This document shows, piece after piece, positions 23,505 to 34,724 of a stretch of 64,000 bases of DNA. Origin of the DNA: Bradysia coprophila (Eukaryota > Arthropoda > Insecta > Diptera > Sciaridae); assembly GCF_014529535.1 (NCBI RefSeq), contig NW_023503941.1, positions 4,896,942-4,960,941 on the forward strand, written 5' to 3'. Positions within the stretch are counted from its first letter, which is position 1. Each line of letters opens with the position of its first letter. The translations under genes and the position numbers were made by a program. The notes under the pieces were generated by a model. It had not been told where the DNA came from and searched no databases. It saw only the letters and a list, made by a program, of their open reading frames with translations.

Positions 23505-23635
23505 GACATATTAGGGTTATGGACGTATTAGGACTACGGCGCACTAGGATCACGTATGCAATAAGATTACGGGTCGTACGGGACTCAGTCGCAGCAAACG
23601 CTCCGACTGTTCTGACGGCTTGTTTTTGTTGTGTT
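23505..23635 (+). repeat. Detached inner end of subfamily B
   Basis: It contains 'gtcgcagcaaacgctccgac' and 'attacgggtcgtacggg', matching 19425-19482. A solitary, diverged end fragment between the right arm and the lipase gene. Confidence 0.6.
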
Positions 23636-23771
23636 CTACACAATACAATACAACTTTCAGCACCCTAGTTAGAATACCGCTCACCAAATTTAACTATCTA
23701 TGCGGAAATCACGACCTTCGATATAATGACAAAACGATAATCACGTTTGCGTGGCCCTGTCAATTTTTTCT

Positions 23772-23777
23772 TATAAA
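23772..23777 (+). promoter_or_regulatory. Candidate TATA box of the lipase gene
   Basis: TATAAA lies 103 nt upstream of the lipase start codon, allowing a leader of about 75 nt. No clear initiator was picked out. Confidence 0.35.
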
Positions 23778-23879
23778 GTTTCAGTGAATTTTACGACCAG
23801 AGTCAATCCGAAAATAAAACTTACAATAGACGCCGATCGTAGTGAACCGATCGAAAAACATTCCGCATAAAGACGAGAA

Positions 23880-25287
23880 ATGATATTCTCAACAGGGTTG
23901 CTAGTTGCCTACATGGCCGTCAGTATTTCGGGTCAACTATCAACCGATATTAGTTTTTTGGAATCAGTCGCAGATGTACTAATCTCTGTTGTTGGTACGG
24001 TGAACTCGTTTAATGGGCCCGCATCCATCTCTCACGCTCCAACATCACCCGCAAGTAATAAACGAGCAACGCAGGCAAATGTGAGGTACTACAACAACTA
24101 TGCGCAAGCATCATACTGTTCAAATCAATTGAAAACGTTAGGTTGCCTGCCTTGTATGGGCTTTAAAAAGGACATTAACACTAACAATGGAGTTGCGGGT
24201 AAGACAAGTTAAAAAACGTTTCGCTTTAAAGGATTTTTTAATATACAAACGAACCGATCCATAGTCTTCAAAAATATCCTATTCAATACGTTGGCATTTG
24301 TAACGGTGTCAGACTCGCGAAAAGAAATCGCTGTCACATTTCGTGGCACTATTGTGGATCTTAGGAACTACCTACTGGATGCAGCTTTCTTTAATGTTGG
24401 CTTTGGCAACATAAAATTTCATTTCGGCTTTTATGTAGCGACAATGTCCCTGTATAACAATGTAAGTCGAGTTGCGGGAAACGGCAGTCGTAGTCATAAT
24501 TGCTCTGATAATAACATGGTGTAGATTTCAAGCTGACTAAAAATATTACCGCAAGTTAACGTCGATAGTATTCTCCGTATGAATTTACACCGACTAATAA
24601 TACATAGCCATTTTGACTACAACCGGCATTTCCCGCAACTCGATGTGAAATTGTCTCAACCTTCAATGCCGTTTTAAGGTAATCCAAGCTATCGGATATC
24701 AACTTCAACAACACCCAACTTACAAGTTGGTGATCATTGGTCACAGCCTTGGCGGAGCTATGGCGAGATTAACCGCGTTCTTCATCAAAATAAATTACCA
24801 GTTTCCAGGTGCTACGATCGAATTGTACACCTACGGTGAACCAAGGGTTGGAAACAAAGCGTTCGCCGACTACTGCAACAGCTGGAATATTTTATCAGCC
24901 AGATGCGTTAACAAGTACGACCGTCACTAGAATCGATTCAATGGCATAACATATTCCATTTACTACCGCAGGAATGACGTCGTTCCACATGTTCCACCGA
25001 CAAGTCTTCTGGGAACTGACCTCCTCTATAATTTCTATGTTCATCCACAACTGGAGGTCTGGATCCAGAGTGACAGGATTACCAATTGCAATGACAAATT
25101 CTATGAAGACCCAGCGTGTTCGGACATCTCTGACCCATCATATACAATCGATGATCATATAAATTACTTCAATGTGACGAGCACTGTTTGTGGCGAAGTT
25201 GTGATGCCAGCATTTCTACCAATGATTCCTCCTGCACTGCCAACGAAAATTGTGAACTTTGCAGGTGGTGCCATCCGCTTTCAATAA
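23880..25287 (+). CDS. Secreted class-3 (fungal-lipase-like) triacylglycerol lipase
   Basis: Four exons, 23880-24198, 24265-24461, 24679-24914 and 24972-25287, join in consistent phase to 355 residues. Introns are 66, 217 and 57 bp, all GT-AG. Residues 1-19 (MIFSTGLLVAYMAVSISGQ) form a signal peptide. Family Lipase_3 motifs follow in order: EIAVTFRGT (oxyanion side), FHFGFY, GHSLGGAMA (nucleophile Ser), TYGEPRVGN, NKNDVVPHVPP (catalytic Asp, restored by the last splice) and DDHINYF (catalytic His). Cysteines in the N-terminal part and after the Asp suggest disulfides. The enzyme probably hydrolyses dietary or extracellular acylglycerols. Reading through without the 57-bp intron meets an in-frame TAG, so automated calls may split the gene. 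The second intron contains an inverted repeat. Confidence 0.9.
24467..24650. repeat. Imperfect inverted repeat inside lipase intron 2
   Basis: The arm 'tcgagttgcgggaaacggca' near 24467 pairs with 'cggcatttcccgcaactcga' near 24630, and similarity continues inward (gtagtca). The repeat accounts for most of the 217-bp intron and looks like a small palindromic element that has drifted. Confidence 0.65.
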
Positions 25288-25677
25288 GGTTGATTTTTTT
25301 AATCACCCGTTCAAAAATCGGATGCCTTCACTGCATGCCATTCATAGTTTTCCTTTGAGTTTGTTAAGCCACAAACTTACATTAAAATACATCACATTGA
25401 TACGGTGATGTAATTTTCGGATTCTTTTGTTTTCTTTTAGAGTTAGAGAAACGCACTGGTAGGAGTCATTCATATTTGTGCACAATTTTGATTCAGCTGT
25501 TCGACCAGCTGGTCCATGTAAACAAACAAACTTTGCCAGTTTTAAAATTGAGAGTAGATAAAAATGGCAACGGTGCAGTGGTTTGTTTAATATCATTGAT
25601 AAAGAAATGAAAAGAGTCGCGTGCATTTCGAATGTATTAGTAACAATGGGCGAGCATTTGTTTCGACACGAATTCGA
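25288..25677. other. Downstream flank of the lipase gene
   Basis: No gene recognised. Open frames on the minus strand here have no family signature. Confidence 0.4.
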
Positions 25678-25805
25678 TCAACGCACTTAAAGCAAAAGTG
25701 GTACTCTAAATAGGGTACTGAAACTTGACAGTGCTCCATACAAAATTTTACACTGTAAAAAGAGTGTGGATAAAATTTCATACAAAAAGTACTCTATTTG
25801 GTAGC
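25678..25805. mobile_element. Diverged MITE related to the AACGCACTT family
   Basis: It starts 'aacgcacttaaagcaaaagt' and contains 'gtggtactctaaatagggta' and 'gtactctatttggtag', like the MITEs inside the kinase array (39770 and 44228). The far terminus has been lost, or was replaced by the adjoining hairpin repeat. Confidence 0.5.
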
Positions 25806-26035
25806 TTATTAAGCACCGAGTGCCAATAGTCTCTTTATAATACTGTGGCTAATGGCACCGGGTGCCAATAGTCTCTTTATTATCCTGCGGCTAATGGCAT
25901 CAGGTGCCAATAGTCTCTTTATTATACTAATGCTAATCGCACCCGGTGCCATTAGCCACAGTATTATAAAGAGACTATTGACACCCGGTGACATTAGCCA
26001 CAGTATTACAAAAAGACTATTGGCACCCGGAAAAA
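25806..26035. repeat. ~50-bp units, three direct then two inverted
   Basis: The unit 'ggtgccaatagtctctttat' followed by 'actgtggctaatggca' occurs three times in one direction and then, inverted, twice ('gtattataaagagactattg'). The whole can fold into one long hairpin. Each unit boundary is itself a short palindrome, GGCACCGGGTGCC. Confidence 0.8.
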
Positions 26036-26212
26036 TTAAAATTTGAATAAAAAATCCGGATATTTTGAAAATAAAACTTTATGAAATGTAACGTAAAGGC
26101 GGATTGTTCGATCCTGAGGAATTCATCCTTTTACGAAATGTAACGCAAAGCGCTAGGAATAATGGGACCGTGGAGTAGTGACGCCATCAAATTTTTTATG
26201 ATCTTAAGCCAA

Positions 26213-27635
26213 ATTATTTATTTATTTATTTCGTCAATGGCATCCGCCCCCTGACTACTTGCATTTTTAATTTTACAATAAAAGACCAGAAAAAGATTAT
26301 ACATGTCAAGTTGAATGAAAAAAATAGAATAACAACATTCACCAACGTCACATAGGAGTGAGTCACGTCTCGTTTGACCAATAACCAGAAAGTCGTCAAT
26401 ATGTCGTTTTCTGAGCCACCTGGAAATGAACGGTTAGTGGTTAGCGGGAGCCAGTCGACTAGACTGGCTCGATTTGGCACAAGTCGATAAGACTCGGAGT
26501 TAAGTCGTGAGACCACTTTTTAAAGTGGTGAGACCTAAATAACCTAATCGATACCGCAGGGCCTATTTTACGGAAACATGTTTCTCAAGTTTTTGAAAGT
26601 TTCCAAAATGTTTCTGAAAAGTTTCTTAAAGTTTCTAGAAAAGTTTCCTTAAGAAACTTTAAGAAACATTTTGGAAACTTTCAAAAACTTGAGAAACATG
26701 TTTCCGTAAAATAGGCCCTGCGGTATCGATTAGAAAAAGAACCATAGGTCCAGCATATTTGCAAGTGAAATCAGTCATGTCATTTTGATCTTACCATTCA
26801 ATTTGATTGGAATCTTCAACATTCTAACAGTCGTTTTGAATGAGTTCCGCGGCATACCCTGAAACCAAAGCTGTGAGAAACGGTTAAATTCCAAGCTCAT
26901 GTTATTTATTGGTTCATGGTAACCATACTTAGTCCTGTGTTTACTCGTGCATACTCGTGAGGACATTTGTGTTCATCGACAATGAGTAGATCGTCAGCTC
27001 GAGCGGGACGAGGTTTTAGAGTAATTCTTCTCGTTATTTCAAATGAATCAAGACCACCACTTAAAAGGTCAAAAGTAAACAATGCACAAGCATTTATCCT
27101 GCGTCTAGCAAGCGGTTCAATGTCGATGGAGCAACATCTGTCAATGTAAGGTGGAAGTTTATAGTTCTCGTCACGTTTCACTGATCGTCTGAGTGCAAAC
27201 ATCAAAAACTTCTTCTGAATCGATTCAATCCTAACAATGAAAGTTTCTTGATACGGGTGCCAAACGACCGAAGCATATTCCAGATACGAACGCACATGTG
27301 CAAAATATAAACTCTTCAAGGTTTTGACATTCTTAAACTCCTTACAAGTCCTGATGACAAAACCGAGCATCGAATAAGACCTAGCAATTACGTATTCGAC
27401 GTGTTTACCAAAGGTCAGTTTTTCATCCATGAGAACTCCTAAGTCTTTCACCAGTTTCAAGCGAGTCACCACAGTATCGTCGATAGAGTAATTGAATTCA
27501 ATCTTTGACCTTTTGCGAGTGAAAGACATCACATTGCATTTTCTTACGTTTAAATAAAGCTGGTTGACTTCGCACCACCGTAAGAACCTGTTCAAATCTC
27601 TCTGAAGAGCAGTAGCATCAAGTACAGCATTATAG
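26213..27635 (-). pseudogene. 5'-truncated CR1/jockey-type LINE, RT C-terminus and 3' UTR
   Basis: The minus-strand frame (27595-26906, open further upstream to about 27632) encodes the RT thumb and following region: LNVRKCNVMSFTR, LVKDLGVLMDEKLTF, MLGFVIRTCKEF, and YLEYASVVWHPY with RIESIQKKF. The YADD catalytic core is missing because the element is 5' truncated. The 3' UTR contains a large palindrome (26545-26732) and ends in an (AAAT)n tail seen as ttatttatttattt at 26216. No target duplication was identified. Dead. Confidence 0.85.
26545..26732. mobile_element. 188-bp palindromic element
   Basis: The first 71 bases are the exact reverse complement of the last 71, starting 'taatcgataccgcagggcct'. 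The centre consists of tandem variants of aagtttctt. It is probably a non-autonomous element inserted in the LINE 3' UTR; no clear target duplication beyond the terminal TAATCG was found. Confidence 0.8.
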
Positions 27636-27827
27636 CGACGAAGACAAACGAGCTACATTCAAGATCATACCTACAACAAAAGTTGAGCATCACTGTACAG
27701 AGGAGAAATGCGGCAGCTGTTATGGGCAAAATAAACGAGATTTTCTATCTGTGAGTTTAAGTTTTAAATTTTATTGTTATCTTTGTCCAAATGCTGACGA
27801 ATAAATCCCCATATTTTCCCTCAATAT

Positions 27828-30800
27828 TCAGTATTCATCAGTTGTTTTGCACTTCACTTTCGGCACAACGTCGTAGTAATATTCCTGTAATATGTGTGGA
27901 AAAAACACCAAATATTTTAAAGCTCGTTGAATCGAAAAAGTCTTTATAAAGTTTACCAGTGTCTTTTCAATGTCTTCGACCGGCCCAGCAGCTTTGTCGC
28001 ATGCTTTCACAAAATCAATTATGCCACGAAAAGTTCCAACTGGCAATTTTGTTGATAAAATATATTCGGCCAACCCGAATTTCTGATAGTCATATCCGAT
28101 GAAGCCACCCTTCTCAATGATCATGCACCCATTGATTTTGGCCATATCGGCTCCGTATTCTATAGGCAAAGACTTGAAGAACCGAAAATTATTCATTTCA
28201 AAAACTAAGCATCTGGCAACGTTTTGCTAAACTAAAAAAAAGCTAAATTGGCTTACTGCAAGACTGATGAGATGATGAGCGATGTCATTGCATGGGAATT
28301 TCTCGTGGATGGCGGTCACATCCTGCGCTACTTTTGGTTTGACGTCAACAATCTTTTGCAATTTATTCATTACCTTTGTGTACTTTTGATGCGCATCGGG
28401 ACATTCGGTTGTAGTTGCATCTAAAGAACAAATATTTGACACTGGTTTAGAGTCCATTACAGCACTACTTACTTAGTTGAATTGAATCAATGAAAACCGT
28501 TTTCAAGTCAATGGGCTCCGTTCCGTACAAATAGTTCTAAAATGTGCAGTCGAGATGTTATGGTTAACTTTCACTTGCGTGTGGCACGAGGGGGAAACTA
28601 AGCGAGCAAATGCTGGGACAGATGCTATAATATAAATAAATGACACGAGAAATGACAAATGACGCGAGAAAATACTGGGACGGGAAGTAGCGCTGCATAA
28701 AAAAGCGTAGCGGTCGAATCCGATATATTCAATTTTTGTATGGAAATTGACATTCAAACGTTAATATCTCCGTTGTTTTTAGAGACCTTTTAGAGAGACA
28801 TTTTGTTAGGTTTGCACCACTTATTGGTATCTATTGGCATTGTGTATAATGTTGAGTAAAACTTTCATTCTTAGTATTTCACACAAATGAGTAAGTATGC
28901 CAATAGACCTTTTAGGTTCGATTTGGATCACTTTCGTTCACTTTTTATTCAACGAAAGTGATCAAAAGCGAACCAACTTCAGTTGTCAGCTGACAACTGT
29001 CAATTCATACCTCCAGATCTTCTAGTCTTTTTCGAATTTAAGGGTCTATAGACACAAAAAGACGCCAATGGTTCCCAATAGACGCCAATAGAAACCAATG
29101 GGACAATGGGAAGGAGGGATATGACTTGCTAGCGTAGTTTCACCCTCAGTTGGCATATACTTTTTTGGACATTTTACCAAGGCGCTTTCGATTTGTTCCC
29201 TCGTTGCATCGCGATATACCCAAACATAATATAAATTCAGAATACCATTTATTCGTTCGGGTGGCACTCCGTTCGACACATATGCCTTGAATATTTTTAT
29301 ATTCTCCAATGCACTTATTCGTCGCTCGGCGTTCAGTTCCGGCATAGATGCATGACGGTTTTGCACGGTGTTTACATCGATTTTCGAAATTTTTTGCTCA
29401 AAAACGAATCGACACATTTTTTGCACCTGATTCATTGGAATTGAAGAGAAATGTGGTTACTAATTAATAGTGCAGTTGATGAGGACCATTTATACGAGAA
29501 CGTTTACACTCGTATAAAAGGTGGGCCACCCTTCTAAAAAATAATTTTTCGCATTGCGAAGTAGGTAAAATTATCATTAATGAGAAAAATTAACTTTTAG
29601 AAGGGTAGCCCACCTTTTATACGAGTGCAAACGTTCTCGTATAAATGGTCCTCATCAACTACACTATAATGTGAAACCGAAAAATTGTCTAACTTATATG
29701 ATAAAGTAAACAAAATACCAAATTTTGCTTGCATTTCACTTACTAAACCTTCTAATACCATTTCCTTAACATAATAATCGTGGAAATATTTTTCAGCTAT
29801 GGACACATAATCCTCCAGAAATTGCTCACTGACTCCATGAAGATCTTCACGGAGCTCTTGCTTTATTAATGGTCTTATTTGATTGAAGTCGATTTCTGTC
29901 CGTCCAGAGCATATCTATTTCAACACATATTTTTATAACTTTAGTAAAATGTAATATGACTCGCTTAATTCTCTCTTCTCACTTGCATAACACAAACAAA
30001 GAGCGCATGCAACACCGCTAACTTCATTTGATTCGCCTGCATTTATTAACAAAAAACACAATAAATAACCGAGACTTGTGACAGACTATCGTCCCACCGT
30101 ACAGCCTTACTTGTTTTTATAGTCGTAAAAAATGCGAAATGTCTGAACTCGGCTATCACATTCAGATAGAGTTATCAAATCAGTGTGTTATTATTACATT
30201 TCCAGAGTTCGACTGAATAGTGTTTTTGAATGTTTCTGATTTGAACCTTTTTTTTTAGAACGATGGTACATTACATTAGGTGTTGCGAAAATAGTTTATT
30301 ACATGAAGGATCAATATTGTAGTACAGTGTGTTCATCTTTAGAAAGAACAATTTCAGATTTATCGGAGTTTTAAAAGTCATCGAGGTTCCCAGTCAATTA
30401 AGTTCTTCCCGGTCTATGATATTTTGGCGCGGAATTTGAATTCGCTATGGGATTTTCAAATTTTGTGCCAAAATATCGTAACCTGGAAACGCTTTATTGA
30501 CTGGGAACATCGATGACTTTTAGAACTCTCAAAAATTTCAAATATGTTCCGAACTAAAATGAACCTGTACGAGCCGACCTCATTAAGTGTGGGTGTGGTT
30601 GGGAAACTGTCATTTTGACAAGTGTAAAGTTTGCGTATCCGAGCCGAGAAATGCAACAGCACGTGTCTAAGGTACAGTTCTCAAAATTTTCAGAGTTCGT
30701 TTGCGTCAAGTTGCTGCTAGTAACTGCATATATGAACAGATTGTTCTTTGTTCAGTGTATGGCACGTGGCTTATTTTATTAGATGCAACCGTTGCGTACA

Positions 30801-31691
30801 TAAATATTTAACTAGGTCCCACCTTTTGGGCGGGTCAGGTCCCTTGGCTGAAACTTTTCTAAATGTATTTTTGACGTATTCATAAAAACTTGTCACATTT
30901 AATACATATTTACTATATTACGCAAATGACAGTAAAATTTGACAAAAAAAAATTCTTCAAAACCATCGAGCGTAAGGTGGAATGATTTTTGACCACTTTT
31001 TGAGCTCTCAATTTTCTTATAAATTTTCAATTTTCAATCAACTTCAAATCATAAATAAAATATGACTCGTGCAGATTACGTAAACTTCCCACTCGTATCA
31101 GCTGTCTATTATTCGGTTTGATTGCCTTTTCGTTACATCAGAGTAGATGCGAAGTATGTTTTGTGAATGTGGAACGAGAACTTTTTCACAAAATAAAAAA
31201 GTGCTATAGATGTTCGTCTCTTACACATTTGCGTAAAAGAAGGAAGTCCCCCGGTACTTAATATACCTTCACATGGCGACATGGTAATAAATGAACTTTA
31301 TTAGTTTTTGGTTCATCGTTAAAAATACCTCAGTTTACTAATATTTTCGGTAAATTGGTACCAATTTCGACTCTATAATGGTAAAGTGATTAAAAATATT
31401 TGTAAAAGGAGAAATTTATTAGTAGACGGAGAAAAAATAATCCCTCGATTTCCCATTCACAAAACCTTCAATCGTGAATAAAATGTCACGACTCGTGTGT
31501 GACTCATAAAATTTTTCCAATATTCTCTTTGATTCAATTAAATCCATTTATTTAAAAAAAAAACCTTCAGAAATTAGTTGAGATAATTCATCTTACATCA
31601 AAGTAATCCTTTTCGATTGAGGCTATAATCAACAGTGTAAAATCCCGTTTTTCTCGGATAGCTTCCACATCCTTCGTCCAACGTAGCCCAT
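27828..31691 (-). CDS. Multi-exon gene of unknown function (5' end not found)
   Basis: Five exons can be chained by splice signals and phase: 31691-31597, 29914-29744, 29426-29144, 28420-28257 and 28172-27828. Donors are GTAAG, GTAAGTG, GTGAAA and GTAAGC; each junction keeps the frame, and the last exon ends in TAA. The product is at least 350 residues, helical and without signal or membrane segments. Notable stretches are DVEAIREKRDFTLLIIAS, SEQFLEDYVSIAEKYFHDYY, NGVPPERINGILNLYYVW and EYGADMAKINGCMIIEKGGF. I do not recognise a family. The second intron contains a palindromic MITE (29468-29666) and the third a hairpin. The first exon listed is the least certain, and an upstream start exon is missing. 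Frame conservation across five exons argues that this was a real gene. Confidence 0.5.
28915..28974. repeat. Short hairpin
   Basis: 'ggttcgatttggatcacttt' pairs with 'aaagtgatcaaaagcgaacc' across about 12 bases. It lies within the 29143-28421 intron of the unknown gene. Confidence 0.6.
29468..29666. mobile_element. Palindromic MITE, ~199 bp, in an intron
   Basis: Arms of about 75 bp begin 'tagtgcagttgatgagga' and end with its near-inverse, both containing 'tatacgagaacgtttacact'-like sequence. The centre is AT-rich. It lies between donor 29743 and acceptor 29427 of the unknown gene, so it need not disrupt the product. Confidence 0.75.
30366..30538. mobile_element. Imperfect palindromic MITE, ~173 bp
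   Basis: The ends 'gagttttaaaagtcatcga' and the inverse of 'tcgatgacttttagaactc' pair with one mismatch, and pairing continues through 'ttcccagtcaat' and 'gatattttggc'. It lies in the long intron between the two most upstream exons of the unknown gene. Confidence 0.7.
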
Positions 31692-33030
31692 CTTCACATA
31701 TAAAAAAAAGAATCATTAAAATTGGTTAAAAATTACTCAAGTTATCGGGCCCTCAACGATTTTTTGTTACCCACATTTAACGTTTTTCATAGCATTTCAT
31801 ACATTTTAAATCACAGTAAACTCCTTGTTACCCCAATTTTTCCGTATTTTCTGGTGTAAGACCCTGACTTTTAGTCAAGGGAATTAAATTTAATCATGTC
31901 CGGAGCGTTAGCGGAGGACTTGACGCAGTCTAACTTCCAAAAAAGGAACGAAGAAATTTTTTTGAGACGCGGCAACTATATATAGGCGAGAATTTAAGTT
32001 TCTTTCCTTTGGCCTGTATCACCACAAATCCTAATCTATCTTACTCGCGCTTCAAATACGAGAAAAACGAGCTATCACTCGACTATGTAGCTTTACAATT
32101 ACCGGAGATACATCGTTTTGAAATTGGCACTTTTTATAGAAAATGCACCAAATTGACTTTTCCCAAACAATCAAAATCTTTCAACTTACTCTGTATGTTT
32201 CTATCTGTCTATCTATCTATCTATCTATCGACGGACGATCTCGGGAACTAGTCAGCCAATCTCCATGACATTTTGCAGGAACCTCAGGGTGGGCATAGAA
32301 ATGAAAATGTGATACGCCATTACCCCAGGAAAAACCAGAATTTTGTTTTATTGGCCTCGAAGTGGTTTCTGAGTGTGGTTTCGAGGGTCGGGAACGCGTT
32401 TTCAGCTGTAGCTTAGATGTATTGAAACCTACAGAGGCGTGCGACCCATCAAATGAAAGGTATTCGTAACACGATTCGAACAAAAAAAAATTAAAAAAAT
32501 CGGGTCAGATTCGTTTGAGCTAGAGTGATTAGAGTGACCAAATTTTGAGCTACTCGAGCGTAGGATGAAAGGACTAATATTTTTTTGGGTTATGAAGGAT
32601 AGAGAATTACTTTCTTCGGCAAAGTATTAGAGTTTTACGAGTAGAAAAGCAGGGCATTTGCGAAAAATGTCGAAAGTTGGAAATGGGTGGGTCAATTGGG
32701 GTTTTGGAGATATTTCTTGAATGGTGGCAGATAGAGAATTACTTTCGTCAAATTTTCGAATTTCGTTAAATTTTCGATTTTCGTTAAATTTTCGAATTTC
32801 GTCAAATTTTCGAATTTCGTCAAATTTTCGAATTTCGTCAAATTTTCGATTTTCGCCAAATTTTCAAATTTCTGTTATAAACTGTTATAAAAAGCAGTGT
32901 TCTAAAACTTCTAAAACGACTGATATCCCAACAAAAATCTCTTCGAGAAAAGTGTGACGCAGTCTTTGAAGTACAATTTCTAAAATGAATGATATCGCTA
33001 GAGTTGACGCTTTCAGCTTCGTTACGCAAA
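30539..33030. other. AT-rich DNA with simple repeats
   Basis: Apart from the candidate exon at 31691-31597, no gene is seen. A (CTAT)n microsatellite lies at 32198-32229. An 18-bp minisatellite of about seven units ('gtcaaattttcgaatttc') lies at 32746-32872. A diverged copy of the GTGACGCA repeat is at about 32950-33020. Confidence 0.6.
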
Positions 33031-33339
33031 AATTAAATTTTACACCCAATTTTAGTTCAAACAAGCTGGCTTAGTTTTTCTCATCATCTGCCAAATAATG
33101 TTTACCAAAAAAAAATTGACTGGAAACAACCAAAATTTTACCAAAAAAATCTGCGTCGCATGTGGCAGATAAATTTTCTTGCTGGTCTGTTCCTGAACAT
33201 TTGTTACTTTGCGACGCAGATTTTTTTGGTAAAATTTTGGTTGTTTCCAGTCAATTTTTTTTTGGTAAACATTATTTGGCAGATGATGAGAAAAACTAAT
33301 CCAGCTTGTTTGAACTAAAATTGGGTGTAAAATTTAATT
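33031..33339. mobile_element. 309-bp element with ~130-bp inverted arms
   Basis: The arms 33031-33160 and 33210-33339 are almost exact inverse copies, starting 'aattaaattttacacccaat', around a 49-bp loop. The element ends 30 bp before the first unit of the kinase array, so it marks the left boundary. Confidence 0.85.
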
Positions 33340-33469
33340 CGTTGCCTACCTGTTGAGAGAGTAAAAGTAACTTAATGAGCCTATCGGCAAAACATTGGTG
33401 TGAGAACCTCTCGGCGATTGTGTGTTGATTTCATTAATTACCTTATGTATTGTTATTGGCGGAAGAAGT

Positions 33470-33622
33470 ATGGGCGCCATTCGAAAAGATGTTTGCACAA
33501 ATCACGGTGTTATTTTGCCTTTGTCCGAGCTGGATTGGAATGCCCAAAACATTGATGAAAAGGTATCAGATGGCTTATCACACAACATAGAAAACATTCG
33601 GAGGCTGATGAAATCAAAGTAG
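33470..33622 (+). CDS. Small unknown frame, intact only in unit 1
   Basis: A 50-codon frame from ATG (MGAIRKDVCTNHG) to TAG. In units 2-4 the same DNA has ATA instead of ATG and several indels, so the frame is broken there. The product is not recognised. A preceding in-frame hydrophobic stretch (LISLITLCIVIGG) without an ATG could come from another exon. Confidence 0.25.
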   Translation: MGAIRKDVCTNHGVILPLSELDWNAQNIDEKVSDGLSHNIENIRRLMKSK

Positions 33623-33862
33623 GCACTGCGTTTCTTTATAGAGATAGATGACACTTGTCAATTCAGTGTTTATACTAATATCAGTGTTGTGATGAAACGC
33701 ATCCGGGTTTGAATATTCTTTTATTCCCACTTGAAAAATAGAGAAAATTAAGAAAAAATAGGAAAATAGGGACAACAGCCCGAGAAAACAGGAAAAATAC
33801 ATAAACGGTCGCAATGAGTGGTCGTATGATCTTAAAGCAGTACAAGAAAGCAAAGTCCCCAA

Positions 33863-34266
33863 TTGGCAATGTCACCACAAACAATGAATACATCCGTCAA
33901 CACAATGACAAAATTCAGTAACTCGCGAAGCTGGCCAGCAAGGACTTGCAAACCTGTAAATCCATACGATCATGAAATTCACCAATCGCAAAAGCATATC
34001 TATAAGTGGCACGATCCGACAACTGAAGAAGAGTGGAAGCAGAAATTCGACCGGCTCAAATTTCTAATTCAAATGGTAAAGTCAAGACAGGACCCCAGGC
34101 TGAAAATTCAGGAAAAAAGGAAGGACCTGCAAGTGACGATAATTGGATGCTTGAGTGTTCATTTAATTTAACACCAAATATTGATGAGCAGCCAACACCA
34201 AGTAATTCTGAGGAAAGCTATCACGATCTTAGTATCTGTGGTGCGATTCGAATGAACTTGAGTTGA
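33863..34266 (+). pseudogene. Coding-like segment of unknown gene, unit 1 only
   Basis: A frame with MNTSVNTMTKF and a well-formed polar segment (YKWHDPTTEEEWKQKFDRL) runs to about 34075. The reading frame then appears to shift to another that continues to 34266 (TPNIDEQPTPSNSEE). A GTAAAG after QM could instead be a splice donor. Units 2-4 lack this DNA through a deletion with AACG at both edges. The family is not recognised. Confidence 0.3.
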
Positions 34267-34724
34267 GTATCGGGAAGTATAAAGTCCTGTGTCTCTGTTC
34301 AGGAAACGGATATTGTATAAGCCAACGTAATTTTTGGGAGGAATGAATGTGAAGGTGTAAACACACACAAAATATTGTTTCGTTAAAAGACTTGGAAAAA
34401 AGCAGTTTTTCGGCCTGCTTGGAGACTTGAAGCCTCACTCATAGGCCAACGGCTACGTTCAGATGTGACAATTATTTTTTTCAGCTAGCCTGGACCAAGA
34501 CCTTTCAAACGAACCCAATTTTAGTTAATTCGAGAGAAAATTGTATTTTTGGTAGCGATTTATGTGAGGCCAGTACGCGCTACTCGCAAGCACAGAGCAA
34601 GACGAAGGAAAATTAAATTTCAACTTAGATCAATGGACGAAAATCTCACAGGAAATAATATCTGCTTTAATATAAATCCCAGCATTGGTGCAGCTCATTT
34701 CACCTTGAGTCACCTCGTTGCACC

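Noticed and set aside
24928-24936. Nonsense mutation or recoded stop in the lipase gene
   Set aside because: A 57-bp GT-AG intron covers it, and its removal recreates the conserved Asp motif in frame.
25852-26046. Repetitive hydrophobic peptides on both strands
   Set aside because: They are translations of the direct and inverted 50-bp units.
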